This document shows, piece by piece, positions 39,281 to 46,345 of a stretch of 58,938 bases of DNA. Location: IMG/VR virus record IMGVR_UViG_3300038954_000089, positions 1 to 58,938 of that record; one strand, given 5' to 3'. The notes under the pieces were generated by a model. The model was not told the origin of the DNA, did no database searches, and saw only the letters and a program-made list of their open reading frames with translations. The DNA comes from a virus. The position numbers were made by a program, and so were the translations under genes. Each line of letters starts with the position of its first letter. Position 1 is the first letter of the stretch.

Positions 39281-39940
39281 ATGAAAGAATATCATAAGAT
39301 TCAGACTGTGTTTAAAAGAGATCCAGAAACAAAATATAAAACCCTTCTTGAAGATGATTACTCTAAGCCAGAGTTTGAGTATCTGCAACACAATAAATGG
39401 ATTTTCACCGAGAAGGTTGACGGAACTAATATTCGCGTGATGTTTAATGGAAACCAAATTATTTTTGGCGGCAAAACAGATCGGGCGCAGATTCCAGGCA
39501 AGCTTTTAAATCGCTTGAGAGAGCGGTTTGACCATCAACTTGATTTCTTTAAGGCCATTTTTGACGATGGTAACGAGGACATACTAGAGCATCTTGAGGT
39601 TTGTTTTTATGGCGAAGGGTACGGCGCAAAGATTCAAAAGGGCGGCGGAAACTATTGCATCGACCAAGACTTTGTACTTTTTGACGTAAATGTAAATGGC
39701 TGGTGGTTGCAGCGCAATGACATTGAAGATATCGCAGTTAAGTTTGGCATTGATGTCGTGCCCATTATCGGCGAAGGAACACTGCCGGAAATGGTCGAAA
39801 AAGTTAGGGGCGGGTTTCACTCTCAATGGGGCGATTTTATGGCAGAGGGTATCGTTGCGCGTCCCGAAACTGAATTAAGAGCAAGAAATGGAGAACGAAT
39901 CATCACTAAATTAAAAGTCAAGGATTTTATCCGAAGGTGA
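39281..39940 (+). CDS. RNA ligase (Rnl2-like)
   Basis: The 219-residue product holds the nucleotidyltransferase motif EKVDGTN with the probable adenylated K45, a GEGYGAKIQKGG segment, motif IV EGIVARP near residue 190 and motif V KLKVKDF near the end. This is the catalytic core of Rnl2-type ligases without an added domain. It would seal broken RNA. The kinase that could prepare 5' ends seems broken in this genome (25309-25466). GGGAGG lies upstream. Confidence 0.85.
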   Translation: MKEYHKIQTVFKRDPETKYKTLLEDDYSKPEFEYLQHNKWIFTEKVDGTNIRVMFNGNQIIFGGKTDRAQIPGKLLNRLRERFDHQLDFFKAIFDDGNEDILEHLEVCFYGEGYGAKIQKGGGNYCIDQDFVLFDVNVNGWWLQRNDIEDIAVKFGIDVVPIIGEGTLPEMVEKVRGGFHSQWGDFMAEGIVARPETELRARNGERIITKLKVKDFIRR

Positions 39941-39943
39941 ATC

Positions 39944-40111
39944 ATGGAAACCGAAGAAAAAAGCTGGCTAAGGGTTGAGATGGACAAGGCGCTCCATCGC
40001 CAATTCCGTGCAGCGGCCATAATGCACGGGATGTCAATCAAAGACGCGGCCAAAGAGGCCGTGGAGATGTGGCTGGAGAGGTACCAATCGGAAAGGGTGG
40101 TGAAAGGATGA
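39944..40111 (+). CDS. Small RHH-like DNA-binding protein
   Basis: A 55-residue product (SWLRVEMDKALHRQFRAAAIMHGMSIKDAAKEAVEMWLE), a CopG/ParD-like pattern. The stop overlaps the next ATG (ATGA). It is one of four such small proteins here (29453, 35041, 39944, 41463). Confidence 0.6.
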   Translation: METEEKSWLRVEMDKALHRQFRAAAIMHGMSIKDAAKEAVEMWLERYQSERVVKG

Positions 40112-40305
40112 GTAGGTTGCCGTGGGAGGAGAGGGTGCCGCTGTTTTCGATCAACCCGGACGCCGCCAACTCGGAAGACGTGGCCAGGATGGCGGCCGAG
40201 TTGATGGAGGCTCGGCGTGAATTAATGGTTGCCCGCAAGTTGATTTGGAAGGTCCATATATCGGTTCAGAAGTACAGCTCAGAATACGGAAGGGGGGAAG
40301 GGTGA
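40108..40305 (+). CDS. Small helical protein
   Basis: A 65-residue product with ANSEDVARMAAELMEARRELMVARKLIW. Coupled to both neighbours by overlaps. No family is recognised. Confidence 0.5.
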   Translation: MSRLPWEERVPLFSINPDAANSEDVARMAAELMEARRELMVARKLIWKVHISVQKYSSEYGRGEG

Positions 40306-40544
40306 TGTACACAGGCGACAGGGGATCGAACGGTTTTGTACTGAACAAACGCCGGTCCCGACTGCGGTTGTTGATCGGCGAGGTTCTGAGGGCTCTGGTG
40401 ATTTTTATTCTCGGCGGGATGCTGGCGTGGATGATCTTATGTGCCCCGAAGGCAGGGGCAGCAGGGTCGCCCAGTATTGAGCTTGAAGGGCCAGTAAGTG
40501 TGCGCGGCAAACAGGCGTGGCGGCCTGGATCGGACGGAGATTGA
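40305..40544 (+). CDS. Small single-span membrane protein
   Basis: A 79-residue product with a basic start (NKRRSRLRLLIGE), one hydrophobic helix (LVIFILGGMLAWMIL, about residues 30-46) and a polar end. The AAG-AGA after the helix could be a cleavage site. GGGGGGAAGGG precedes it. Confidence 0.55.
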   Translation: MYTGDRGSNGFVLNKRRSRLRLLIGEVLRALVIFILGGMLAWMILCAPKAGAAGSPSIELEGPVSVRGKQAWRPGSDGD

Positions 40545-40548
40545 ATAC

Positions 40549-40887
40549 ATGGAAAATCTATTGCCAGAATACAGGATTAAAACTGAAAAGTGTTTGATCT
40601 GTCAAAGACAAATCCCCATTGAGCACCCATGTCTGATGCTGAAAAGAGGGTTTATTTGTATGCTATGTGAGAACGTAGCGAACGAAAAAATGGTTGTTTT
40701 TAAGTTGTCACCAGAACTTGGGGATGGGCAAAGCGTTTTTGTCGAGGCATCGGTTGAAAATGTTTTGTCCGCCGTCAGGACGTTTTGTGAGTATGCCTTG
40801 GCTGGCGAGCATGAGGCTGGCGAACACTGCCGGATTGAGATCGGCGAAATGAACCGGCTGGAATTTAAGTCCCTACCGGATTTATAA
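40549..40887 (+). CDS. Small Cys-rich protein ending in an attC-like core
   Basis: A 112-residue product with CLICQRQIP and CMLCENV pairs (zinc-ribbon like). GGAG precedes the ATG at 40549. Its stop TAA is part of TTATAAC in the short attC-like site at 40882. Confidence 0.55.
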   Translation: MENLLPEYRIKTEKCLICQRQIPIEHPCLMLKRGFICMLCENVANEKMVVFKLSPELGDGQSVFVEASVENVLSAVRTFCEYALAGEHEAGEHCRIEIGEMNRLEFKSLPDL

Positions 40888-40909
40888 CCCGATCAATTCG
40901 ACGTTATGC
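40882..40909 (+). mobile_element. Short attC-like remnant
   Basis: Cores TTATAAC (40882-40888) and GTTATGC (40903-40909) are separated by only 14 bases (CCGATCAATTCGAC). The right side matches the right ends of the full sites, but the central stem is missing, so it may be a deleted attC. Confidence 0.4.
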
Positions 40910-40931
40910 CGCAAGGCAGGAAGGATTAGAT

Positions 40932-41204
40932 GTGAGAAAATATAGAAAAAAACCTGTTGTTGTCGAAGCTGTCAAGTTTGACACAGGTTGTGATATGCCA
41001 GAGGTTGACCTTGTTATGGCCGATCCCATTGATAGCGAAGAGATCTGCCCTGTTTGTGGAAAAACGGCAAAAGAACACGGTAATGTAAAAACATTGGAGG
41101 GTTATCTATGCGCTTGCCCTGGTGATTTTATCATTAGAGGGATCAAGGGAGAACACTATCCATGTAAGCCGGATATTTTTAAATCAACTTACGAGCCGGC
41201 ATAA
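40932..41204 (+). CDS. Phage protein of the PGDFIIRG type
   Basis: A 90-residue product (GTG start after GGAAGG). It has RKYRKKPVVVEAVKFD, a zinc pair (CPVCGKT), then CPGDFIIRGIKGEHYPCKPDIF and TYEPA. This is a very common phage protein of unknown role. Confidence 0.75.
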   Translation: MRKYRKKPVVVEAVKFDTGCDMPEVDLVMADPIDSEEICPVCGKTAKEHGNVKTLEGYLCACPGDFIIRGIKGEHYPCKPDIFKSTYEPA

Positions 41205-41278
41205 CCGGGCTATTGGATTGAGTGAGACGGGCCGCGGCATCAATGGATATGGCAGCACTGGGAAATAAACACTGAGTT

Positions 41279-41371
41279 TGCGCTCGGAAACGCATCCGAT
41301 CCCTGTACAACACAATTTGCCGATTGTATCCCAGGGTAGGATGCGGGCGACTGGTACCCGCCGAGAGCGCA
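41279..41371 (+). ncRNA. Structured RNA candidate with its own terminator
   Basis: TGCGCT-CGG (41279-41287) pairs with CCG-AG-AGCGCA (41361-41371), closing a long inner hairpin: CGCATCC/GGATGCG (41291-41297 with 41339-41345), CCCTG/CAGGG (41301-41305 with 41332-41336) and TACAA/TTGTA (41306-41310 with 41324-41328). GCGGG/CCCGC (41343-41361) competes with the base of this hairpin. No open frame is evident. A terminator follows 5 bases later. It could be a small RNA or a switch. Confidence 0.55.
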
Positions 41372-41375
41372 TTTA

Positions 41376-41409
41376 GCCGGGGGGATGGTGACTCCCCGGC
41401 TTTTTTTTT
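41376..41409 (+). terminator. Intrinsic terminator
   Basis: A 7-bp stem (GCCGGGG with CCCCGGC, extendable by an A-T pair), an 11-base loop and nine T. The next promoter begins two bases later. Confidence 0.9.
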
Positions 41410-41410
41410 C

Positions 41411-41440
41411 TTGACAGATAGATATATTTATTGATATGTT
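41411..41440 (+). promoter_or_regulatory. Promoter of the helicase-methyltransferase operon
   Basis: -35 TTGACA (41411-41416), an 18-base spacer and -10 TATGTT (41435-41440), with the terminator T tract directly in front. Confidence 0.65.
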
Positions 41441-41462
41441 TTCCATGAAAGGAGGTGATTAC

Positions 41463-41621
41463 ATGACAACGATTTTTTCAATCAATGCGGAACAAGATGC
41501 GGTCAAACGGTTCAGGGAGCTGGCCGTAAAAACAGGCAAGACCCAAAGGGAGCTTTTCGACGAGGCGGTTGATTTTCTGTCGCGGGAGTATGGAGTAAGG
41601 GAGGATGTGAAAAATGGATAG
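41463..41621 (+). CDS. Ribbon-helix-helix-like small regulator
   Basis: A 52-residue product after GGAGGTGATTAC. FSINAEQDAVKRFRELAVKTG and the following helix match the product at 29453. It starts right behind a promoter, so it may act on that promoter. Confidence 0.65.
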   Translation: MTTIFSINAEQDAVKRFRELAVKTGKTQRELFDEAVDFLSREYGVREDVKNG

Positions 41622-41781
41622 CTTAAATAATGTGGACTGGGAACATGGCGGGAATGTCCATAATTGGAGACGGCATGTCCCGGTAAACGTTCGTAAAATA
41701 TGGGATTCCTTTTTTGAGTTTCAAAAAAAGGCCCTGTATGAATGGGCAGAGAGCTTGGCAGACGGGGAGGAATGGGAATAA
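41614..41781 (+). CDS. Small Trp-rich protein
   Basis: A 55-residue product (DSLNNVDWEHGGNVHNWRRHVPV, then FFEFQKKALYEWAESL). It overlaps the RHH gene by 8 bases and shares a base with the helicase start. No family is recognised. Confidence 0.55.
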   Translation: MDSLNNVDWEHGGNVHNWRRHVPVNVRKIWDSFFEFQKKALYEWAESLADGEEWE

Positions 41782-43184
41782 TGGGAGAATATGAGGATTT
41801 TATCCTAAAAAAAGAACATTACCATGACGATAGCGGATTTGAACCGTTATGGCTGCCGGACTTCCTGTTTCCGTTTCAACGGGACTTGGTTGAATGGTCG
41901 GTAAGAAAAGGACGGGCGGCCCTATTCGCAGATTGTGGGATGGGGAAAACACCTATGTATCTTGTGTGGGCCGAGAATGTTGTCAGAAAAACAAATGGCA
42001 GAGTAATAATTTTGACGCCGCTTGCTGTTGCGGATCAGGTTGTTTCTGAGGGCGAAAAATTTGGCATTGAGGTCGAGAAAAGCCGAGACGGCAAGTTTTC
42101 AAAAAATATCGTCGTTACAAACTACGAGCGGTTGAGGTGTTTTGATCCTGGAGACTTTGATGGATGTTGCGGCGACGAATCAAGTATAATCAAAAACTTC
42201 AATGGATCGATCAAGAGCGAAGTCACTCAATTTATGCGCAAAATGTTGTACCGTATGTTAGCGACTGCAACAGCGGCACCAAACGATTACCCTGAAGTTG
42301 GGACATCATCTGAGGCATTGGGCTATCTTGGATATATGGATATGCTCAATCGATTTTTCAAAAATGAGCAGGGGAATTCGAAGGTCGGCCGCCATTACGG
42401 GCAGGTTTTGAAGTGGCGGATGAAGCCACACGCCGAGCCTATTTTTTGGCGATGGATGACATCATGGGCGCGTGCCGTAAGAAAGCCGTCAGATTTGGGA
42501 TACGATGACGGTGATTTTATATTACCGGAATTGATCGAAAGACAGCATGAAGTCAAAGCGACGAGGCCGCACCCTGGCAAGCTATTTATAGAGGAAGCTC
42601 ACGGGCTGCAAGAACAGCGCGAAGAACTGAGAATGACATTGACGGAGCGATGCGAAAAAGTCGCAGAATTGGCGCATGGGTGGCCAGTTTCCGTACACTG
42701 GTGCAACCTAAACTCTGAATCTGATTTGCTTGAAAAGTTTATTCCGGGCGCTGTGCAAGTTTCCGGATCAATGTCAGACGAAAAAAAGGAGGAGAGAATA
42801 AAGGCTTTTGCGAATGGCGAAATCAAGCATTTCATCACCAAGCCAAAAATAACAGGGTTCGGGATGAACTGGCAACATTGCGATTATATGAGCGTTTTTC
42901 CGTCACATTCTTTCGAGCAATATTATCAAATGATCAGGAGAATGTGGCGGTTTGGGCAGAAAAAACCTGTTCATGTTGACCTGATAACCACTCCGGGCCT
43001 TCGGAAGGTTTTGGCCAATTTGCAACGAAAACAAGCTGATGCCGACAAAATGTTTACGGAACTGGTTCGGTTGATGAATGAGTCAATCAATATCCAAAAC
43101 AACCGGGATGTCGGTAAAAAGATGGAACTGCCGACATTTTTGAAAGGAGGAGAAAATGGGGATAGTAGATCAAGAGCTGCATGA
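41781..43184 (+). CDS. SF2 (SNF2-like) DNA helicase
   Basis: The 467-residue product has Walker A ADCGMGKTPM (residues 50-59), a Walker B-like GDESS (131-135) where most SF2 helicases have DEAD/DEAH, a GSMSDEKKEERIKAF segment and motif VI QMIRRMWRFGQ. This is the common phage SF2 form with DESS. The start is set by TAATG at 41779. The end overlaps the methyltransferase by 29 bases. Confidence 0.85.
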   Translation: MGEYEDFILKKEHYHDDSGFEPLWLPDFLFPFQRDLVEWSVRKGRAALFADCGMGKTPMYLVWAENVVRKTNGRVIILTPLAVADQVVSEGEKFGIEVEKSRDGKFSKNIVVTNYERLRCFDPGDFDGCCGDESSIIKNFNGSIKSEVTQFMRKMLYRMLATATAAPNDYPEVGTSSEALGYLGYMDMLNRFFKNEQGNSKVGRHYGQVLKWRMKPHAEPIFWRWMTSWARAVRKPSDLGYDDGDFILPELIERQHEVKATRPHPGKLFIEEAHGLQEQREELRMTLTERCEKVAELAHGWPVSVHWCNLNSESDLLEKFIPGAVQVSGSMSDEKKEERIKAFANGEIKHFITKPKITGFGMNWQHCDYMSVFPSHSFEQYYQMIRRMWRFGQKKPVHVDLITTPGLRKVLANLQRKQADADKMFTELVRLMNESINIQNNRDVGKKMELPTFLKGGENGDSRSRAA

Positions 43185-44127
43185 AAAATACGCTATTTAT
43201 TGCGGGGACTGCCAGGAGGTAATGGGAGGCTTACCGGATGAGTCTGTTCATTTGTCTATCTATTCTCCTCCGTTCGGGACTAAGCGTGGAGGTCTTTATC
43301 ATTACAGCAGCGATCCGCGCGACCTTTCCAATTGCGTCGATTATGATCAATTCATGTCGCATTACAAGCACCATGTGAAGCAAATTGCCCGGATAACAAT
43401 GCGCGGTCGGATGTCTTGCGTCCATTGCATTGATGTCCCTTCAGGAAATAGCGGGCAGGATTATATGCTTGACTTTCCTGGCGATATAATCAGGATGCAC
43501 GAAAGGTTCGGATTCCACTATTGCGGTCGGCATATGATATGGAAAGAGCCCTTGGGGGTCCGAAATCGAACTATGGCAAAAAATCTTGCACACAAAACGG
43601 TTGTCGAAGATTCGATTTATGCATCCCTTGCCGGAGCGGAATATCTTTTGCTTTTTCGGAAGCGCGGAAAAAATCCTATACCGGTTGCCCACCCTACAGG
43701 TCTGCATGAATATGCCGGAGAGCGAGAGATACCGCACGAATTGACATCATTCAGGGGGTACGAGGGCAAGCAAACTAAAAACCGTTTCAGCCATTGGATA
43801 TGGCGCCAATATGCGTCTTCAAATTGGGACGACATTAGACTTAACAACGTCTTGCCATTCAAGCCGGCCAAGGAAGAGGACGACGAAAAACACGTTCATC
43901 CGCTGCAACTTGACGTAATAGAACGATGCGTTACACTTCGGTCTAATCCAGGAGAGGTAGTTTTTACCCCATACATGGGCGTAGGGTCTGAGGTTTATGG
44001 CGCTGTCAAAAATGGAAGGTTTGGCATTGGGTCTGAGTTGAAGCATAGCTATTTTAAGCAGGCGCAACGCAACATGGTTGACGCGATAGAACCGAAAGCA
44101 AATGAGCAACTCGAACTTTTTTCTTGA
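43156..44127 (+). CDS. DNA N4/N6 methyltransferase
   Basis: The 323-residue product has the catalytic SPPF motif at residues 37-40 and the SAM-binding FxGxG-like motif VFTPYMGVGSEVYGA near residue 275, in the order of beta-class enzymes. SPP[FYW] fits N4-cytosine or N6-adenine methylation. AAGGAGG precedes the ATG. No partner restriction gene is visible, so it probably protects phage DNA. Confidence 0.85.
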   Translation: MGIVDQELHEKYAIYCGDCQEVMGGLPDESVHLSIYSPPFGTKRGGLYHYSSDPRDLSNCVDYDQFMSHYKHHVKQIARITMRGRMSCVHCIDVPSGNSGQDYMLDFPGDIIRMHERFGFHYCGRHMIWKEPLGVRNRTMAKNLAHKTVVEDSIYASLAGAEYLLLFRKRGKNPIPVAHPTGLHEYAGEREIPHELTSFRGYEGKQTKNRFSHWIWRQYASSNWDDIRLNNVLPFKPAKEEDDEKHVHPLQLDVIERCVTLRSNPGEVVFTPYMGVGSEVYGAVKNGRFGIGSELKHSYFKQAQRNMVDAIEPKANEQLELFS

Positions 44128-44153
44128 CAAAACACCTAAACCATGCCGATAAT
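44124..44153 (+). promoter_or_regulatory. Promoter of the holin region
   Basis: -35 TTGACA (44124-44129), an 18-base spacer and -10 GATAAT (44148-44153). The -10 lies within a palindrome. Confidence 0.65.
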
Positions 44154-44161
44154 GCGGCATG
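44142..44161. promoter_or_regulatory. Operator-like palindrome over the -10
   Basis: CATGCCG-ATAATG-CGGCATG is a perfect 7+7 palindrome. Its half-site TGCC resembles the palindrome at 16465-16478 (TGCCA/TGGCA), but the spacing is two bases longer. Confidence 0.5.
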
Positions 44162-44253
44162 TTCGGTTCCTTTCTCGCCATTGTTCCATTCTTTCCTCCA
44201 GGGGCCGGGTTTCCTCCTTCCCCGGCCCCACCCCTCCATTTTTCCGTCGAATC

Positions 44254-44592
44254 ATGACCGAAGACGATATCAAAAGCATGGTCGATGCCATGTTCAAAAA
44301 ACTCGACAGGATCGAGTCTAAAGTAGATGCGGCTCAAGTCCATAACTCTGAAAACTACAGAATGCTTTCTGTACTGGAGCAGCGCACAGTCGGGAACGAG
44401 GCGCGGATCAAAAGATTAGAAAAAGAGGCAGAATCGGCAGAAGCGCATCAGGTAGAATGCGCAAAACATCGAGGACAATGTCCGGCGGATGAATTCCATC
44501 AGTTCCGTCGGCTTTTTTTTGGCCTTCTTTTTGGCTTTTTTCTCCAAACAATCGGAATCATTTTTACGCTCCTAAAAGCAGGGTCAAAATGA
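44254..44592 (+). CDS. XhlA-like holin candidate
   Basis: A 112-residue product with an N-terminal coiled coil (residues 5-70, FKKLDRIESKVDA, then RIKRLEKEAESAE) and one C-terminal hydrophobic helix (LFFGLLFGFFLQTIGIIFTLL). This matches the layout of haemolysin XhlA-type holins. The ATG at 44254 lacks a good ribosome site; a longer form from 44143 is possible. ATGA overlap with the next gene. Confidence 0.65.
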   Translation: MTEDDIKSMVDAMFKKLDRIESKVDAAQVHNSENYRMLSVLEQRTVGNEARIKRLEKEAESAEAHQVECAKHRGQCPADEFHQFRRLFFGLLFGFFLQTIGIIFTLLKAGSK

Positions 44593-44918
44593 TTGCTTGT
44601 GCCTCAACAGCGCATACAGGATGTGACCAATGCCGACCGACTGTTAGTGACTCGATTCCGCCATTCGATATGTATTCATATGACGTTACAACGCGGAATT
44701 ATGGCGCCGAACTCGCTTACCAAGCATATATCCATTGGTTATCTATTCGGACAGTTTATATCGAAAAATTCAAAGCGGCATGCGACCGGGTAGATGCCCG
44801 CTTTGTTTTTCTTTCCAGATGCTTTTTCAATGTTTGGCGCCCTATCCTTTTCCGCCGGCAGATGATATCTAAAAGCGGCTTTCTGGGTAGGAATGGAAAG
44901 AAGAAGAAGGGGTTATGA
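44589..44918 (+). CDS. Uncertain protein after the holin
   Basis: A 109-residue frame coupled by ATGA. The middle (AELAYQAYIHWLSIRTVYIEKFK) reads as a helix. The end is basic and Phe-rich. It takes the place of a lysis accessory gene, but no spanin or endolysin motif is seen. Confidence 0.4.
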   Translation: MIACASTAHTGCDQCRPTVSDSIPPFDMYSYDVTTRNYGAELAYQAYIHWLSIRTVYIEKFKAACDRVDARFVFLSRCFFNVWRPILFRRQMISKSGFLGRNGKKKKGL

Positions 44919-45178
44919 GGGACGAATATCAGGCCATAGTGCCAAGGACATCGACCGGTGGAGACGAAGCTATCGACCAGCCGGCTCATTATCAACACCC
45001 CTCTGGGATGGAGTGCATTCAAGTTGCCAAGCTGTTTGGGTTTTGTCTCGGCAACGTCGTGAAATACATTTGGCGGTTCGAGTTTGGAAATAGGCCGAAA
45101 GAGAAAAAACTTGAAGATTTGAAAAAAGCCAGGAAATATATTGACATCAAAATAGCCGATTTTGAGACGGAAAAATGA
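44915..45178 (+). CDS. DUF3310 protein
   Basis: The 87-residue product has the DUF3310 pattern: QPAHYQHPSGMECIQVAKLF, then GNVVKYIWRF and KKLEDLKKARKYID. These occur in many phages, often labelled nucleotide kinase without proof. GGGGTT lies upstream; the ends overlap neighbours by 4 bases. Confidence 0.8.
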   Translation: MRDEYQAIVPRTSTGGDEAIDQPAHYQHPSGMECIQVAKLFGFCLGNVVKYIWRFEFGNRPKEKKLEDLKKARKYIDIKIADFETEK

Positions 45179-45375
45179 GCGCCACAAAATATACAAACCA
45201 TAACCTTTCGCAATTCCTGCGATATTTGGCTGCCGATATGGATTCTGCATCATTTCAGATGGCAAAACTACCAGATCCGTGGCCGGTCAATTCTTGCAAG
45301 CTACGCGGCCAGGCATCGCTTGTTCGTGAATGGGCCGAACAGATCGAAAAGGACGTGGATTATGGCTCGGATTGA
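45175..45375 (+). CDS. Small helical protein
   Basis: A 66-residue product (NLSQFLRYLAADMDSASFQMAK). Coupled to the previous gene by ATGA and overlapping the next. No family is recognised. Confidence 0.55.
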   Translation: MSATKYTNHNLSQFLRYLAADMDSASFQMAKLPDPWPVNSCKLRGQASLVREWAEQIEKDVDYGSD

Positions 45376-45547
45376 CGTTGAAATATTGAAGATTCTCGGC
45401 ATTGACCCGGAAAAGGTCACCCGGTTCAAGATCGGATTTTCAGCGAACGAACAGCCGTATCTGTATTTGGAGCGGGCCATAACAGACCAGGAACTCGGCG
45501 AAATAAAAAATGAGCTGTACCTGTTGCGGGCGGTCAAAAATGAGTGA
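45362..45547 (+). CDS. Small protein of unknown function
   Basis: A 61-residue product (MARIDVEILKILGIDPEKVTRFKIGF, then ITDQELGEIKNEL). GGACG lies upstream. No family is recognised. Confidence 0.55.
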   Translation: MARIDVEILKILGIDPEKVTRFKIGFSANEQPYLYLERAITDQELGEIKNELYLLRAVKNE

Positions 45548-45704
45548 GGATCGCGATAGGTGGATATGCTTCGACGATTCGGAGGACGCGATCAAGAGAT
45601 ATGCGGAATCGATGAGGATAAAAATTGACGATCATAGACAGGGTGGCGGCTCATTGGAAGAAAAGAGAAGACCTGATGTACCGTTTGGCAAAGCATGTTC
45701 GTGA
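45540..45704 (+). CDS. Small protein overlapping the 45625 gene
   Basis: A 54-residue product. The first 30 residues (RWICFDDSEDAIKRYAESMR) look real; the rest lies in the overlap with the 45625 frame. CGACGATTCGGAGGA in its coding region (from 45572) recurs at 45708, in the next gene. Confidence 0.45.
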   Translation: MSEDRDRWICFDDSEDAIKRYAESMRIKIDDHRQGGGSLEEKRRPDVPFGKACS

Positions 45705-45795
45705 TACCGACGATTCGGAGGATGCCCGCGCTATTCTGGCAGAAATAAGGGCGTTGGACCCAGGGAAATATGAAAGAAAAACACAAAATACATGA
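45625..45795 (+). CDS. Small helical protein (TTG start)
   Basis: A 56-residue product (RVAAHWKKREDLMYRLAKHV, then ARAILAEIRALDPGKYE). GAGGAT lies 5 bases before the TTG. Its coding region carries the second copy of CGACGATTCGGAGGA. It overlaps both neighbours. Confidence 0.5.
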   Translation: MTIIDRVAAHWKKREDLMYRLAKHVRDTDDSEDARAILAEIRALDPGKYERKTQNT

Positions 45796-46345
45796 GGATC
45801 TGATCCCGCTGAAAGCCGGGATAGACGACTTCCGGCCGGACCCGAAAAACGCGCGAAAAAATCATGACGTTGATGGGATTGCGGCAAGCCTGAAAGAATA
45901 TCACCAGCGAAAGCCCATAGTAATCAACTCCAGGACCGGGGCAATTGAGGCCGGAAACGGGACGTGGAAGGCCGCTAAAAAACTCGGTTGGACGCATATA
46001 GCCGTTTTGGTAGTCGATGAGGATAGAACCGCTCAGATTGGTTTTTCCGTGGCAGATAATTTGCTCACAGATAAATCAAAATTTGACATTACGACATTAA
46101 GTGAACTTTTTAACTCTATTGATGATCCGACAGACATTCCAGGCGTTGACAATGTTTTTCTTGATGACGTAATGCCATCAAAAGATTTTTTACTCGAAGA
46201 CCCAGAGGAAGAATATATAGACCAAGGTTATGAAAAAATTCATATTCTAATTTCTGTCGATGTGGATAAATACGTTCAAATATCAAAACTAATTGAAGAA
46301 ATGTCAGAAAATAATTTTGTTGAGATCGAAAAAAGTGCCAACTAA
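45770..46345 (+). CDS. ParB/Srx-like nuclease-fold protein
   Basis: The 191-residue product's residues 15-100 follow the ParB-like domain: FRPDPKNARKNH, IAASLKEYHQRKPIVIN, then EAGNGTWKAAKKLGW and HIAVLVVDE. The C-terminal part is AT-rich. In phages this domain often stands beside DNA methyltransferases and is not a partition protein. There is no HTH for centromere binding. Confidence 0.75.
   Translation: MKEKHKIHEDLIPLKAGIDDFRPDPKNARKNHDVDGIAASLKEYHQRKPIVINSRTGAIEAGNGTWKAAKKLGWTHIAVLVVDEDRTAQIGFSVADNLLTDKSKFDITTLSELFNSIDDPTDIPGVDNVFLDDVMPSKDFLLEDPEEEYIDQGYEKIHILISVDVDKYVQISKLIEEMSENNFVEIEKSAN

Noticed and set aside
27830-41210. CRISPR array
   Set aside because: The repeated attC-like blocks are few, unevenly spaced, contain inverted repeats and enclose genes; no regular spacers.
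41205-41278. Full attC site after the PGDFIIRG gene
   Set aside because: The left core GCATAAC is present at the stop codon, but no GTTRRRY-like right core follows.
44593-44793. 66-codon frame after the holin
   Set aside because: It overlaps the frame coupled by ATGA at 44589 and has a poorer start.
45770-46345. Plasmid partition ParB
   Set aside because: Only the ParB/Srx nuclease-like domain is seen, with no centromere-binding HTH and no ParA next to it.
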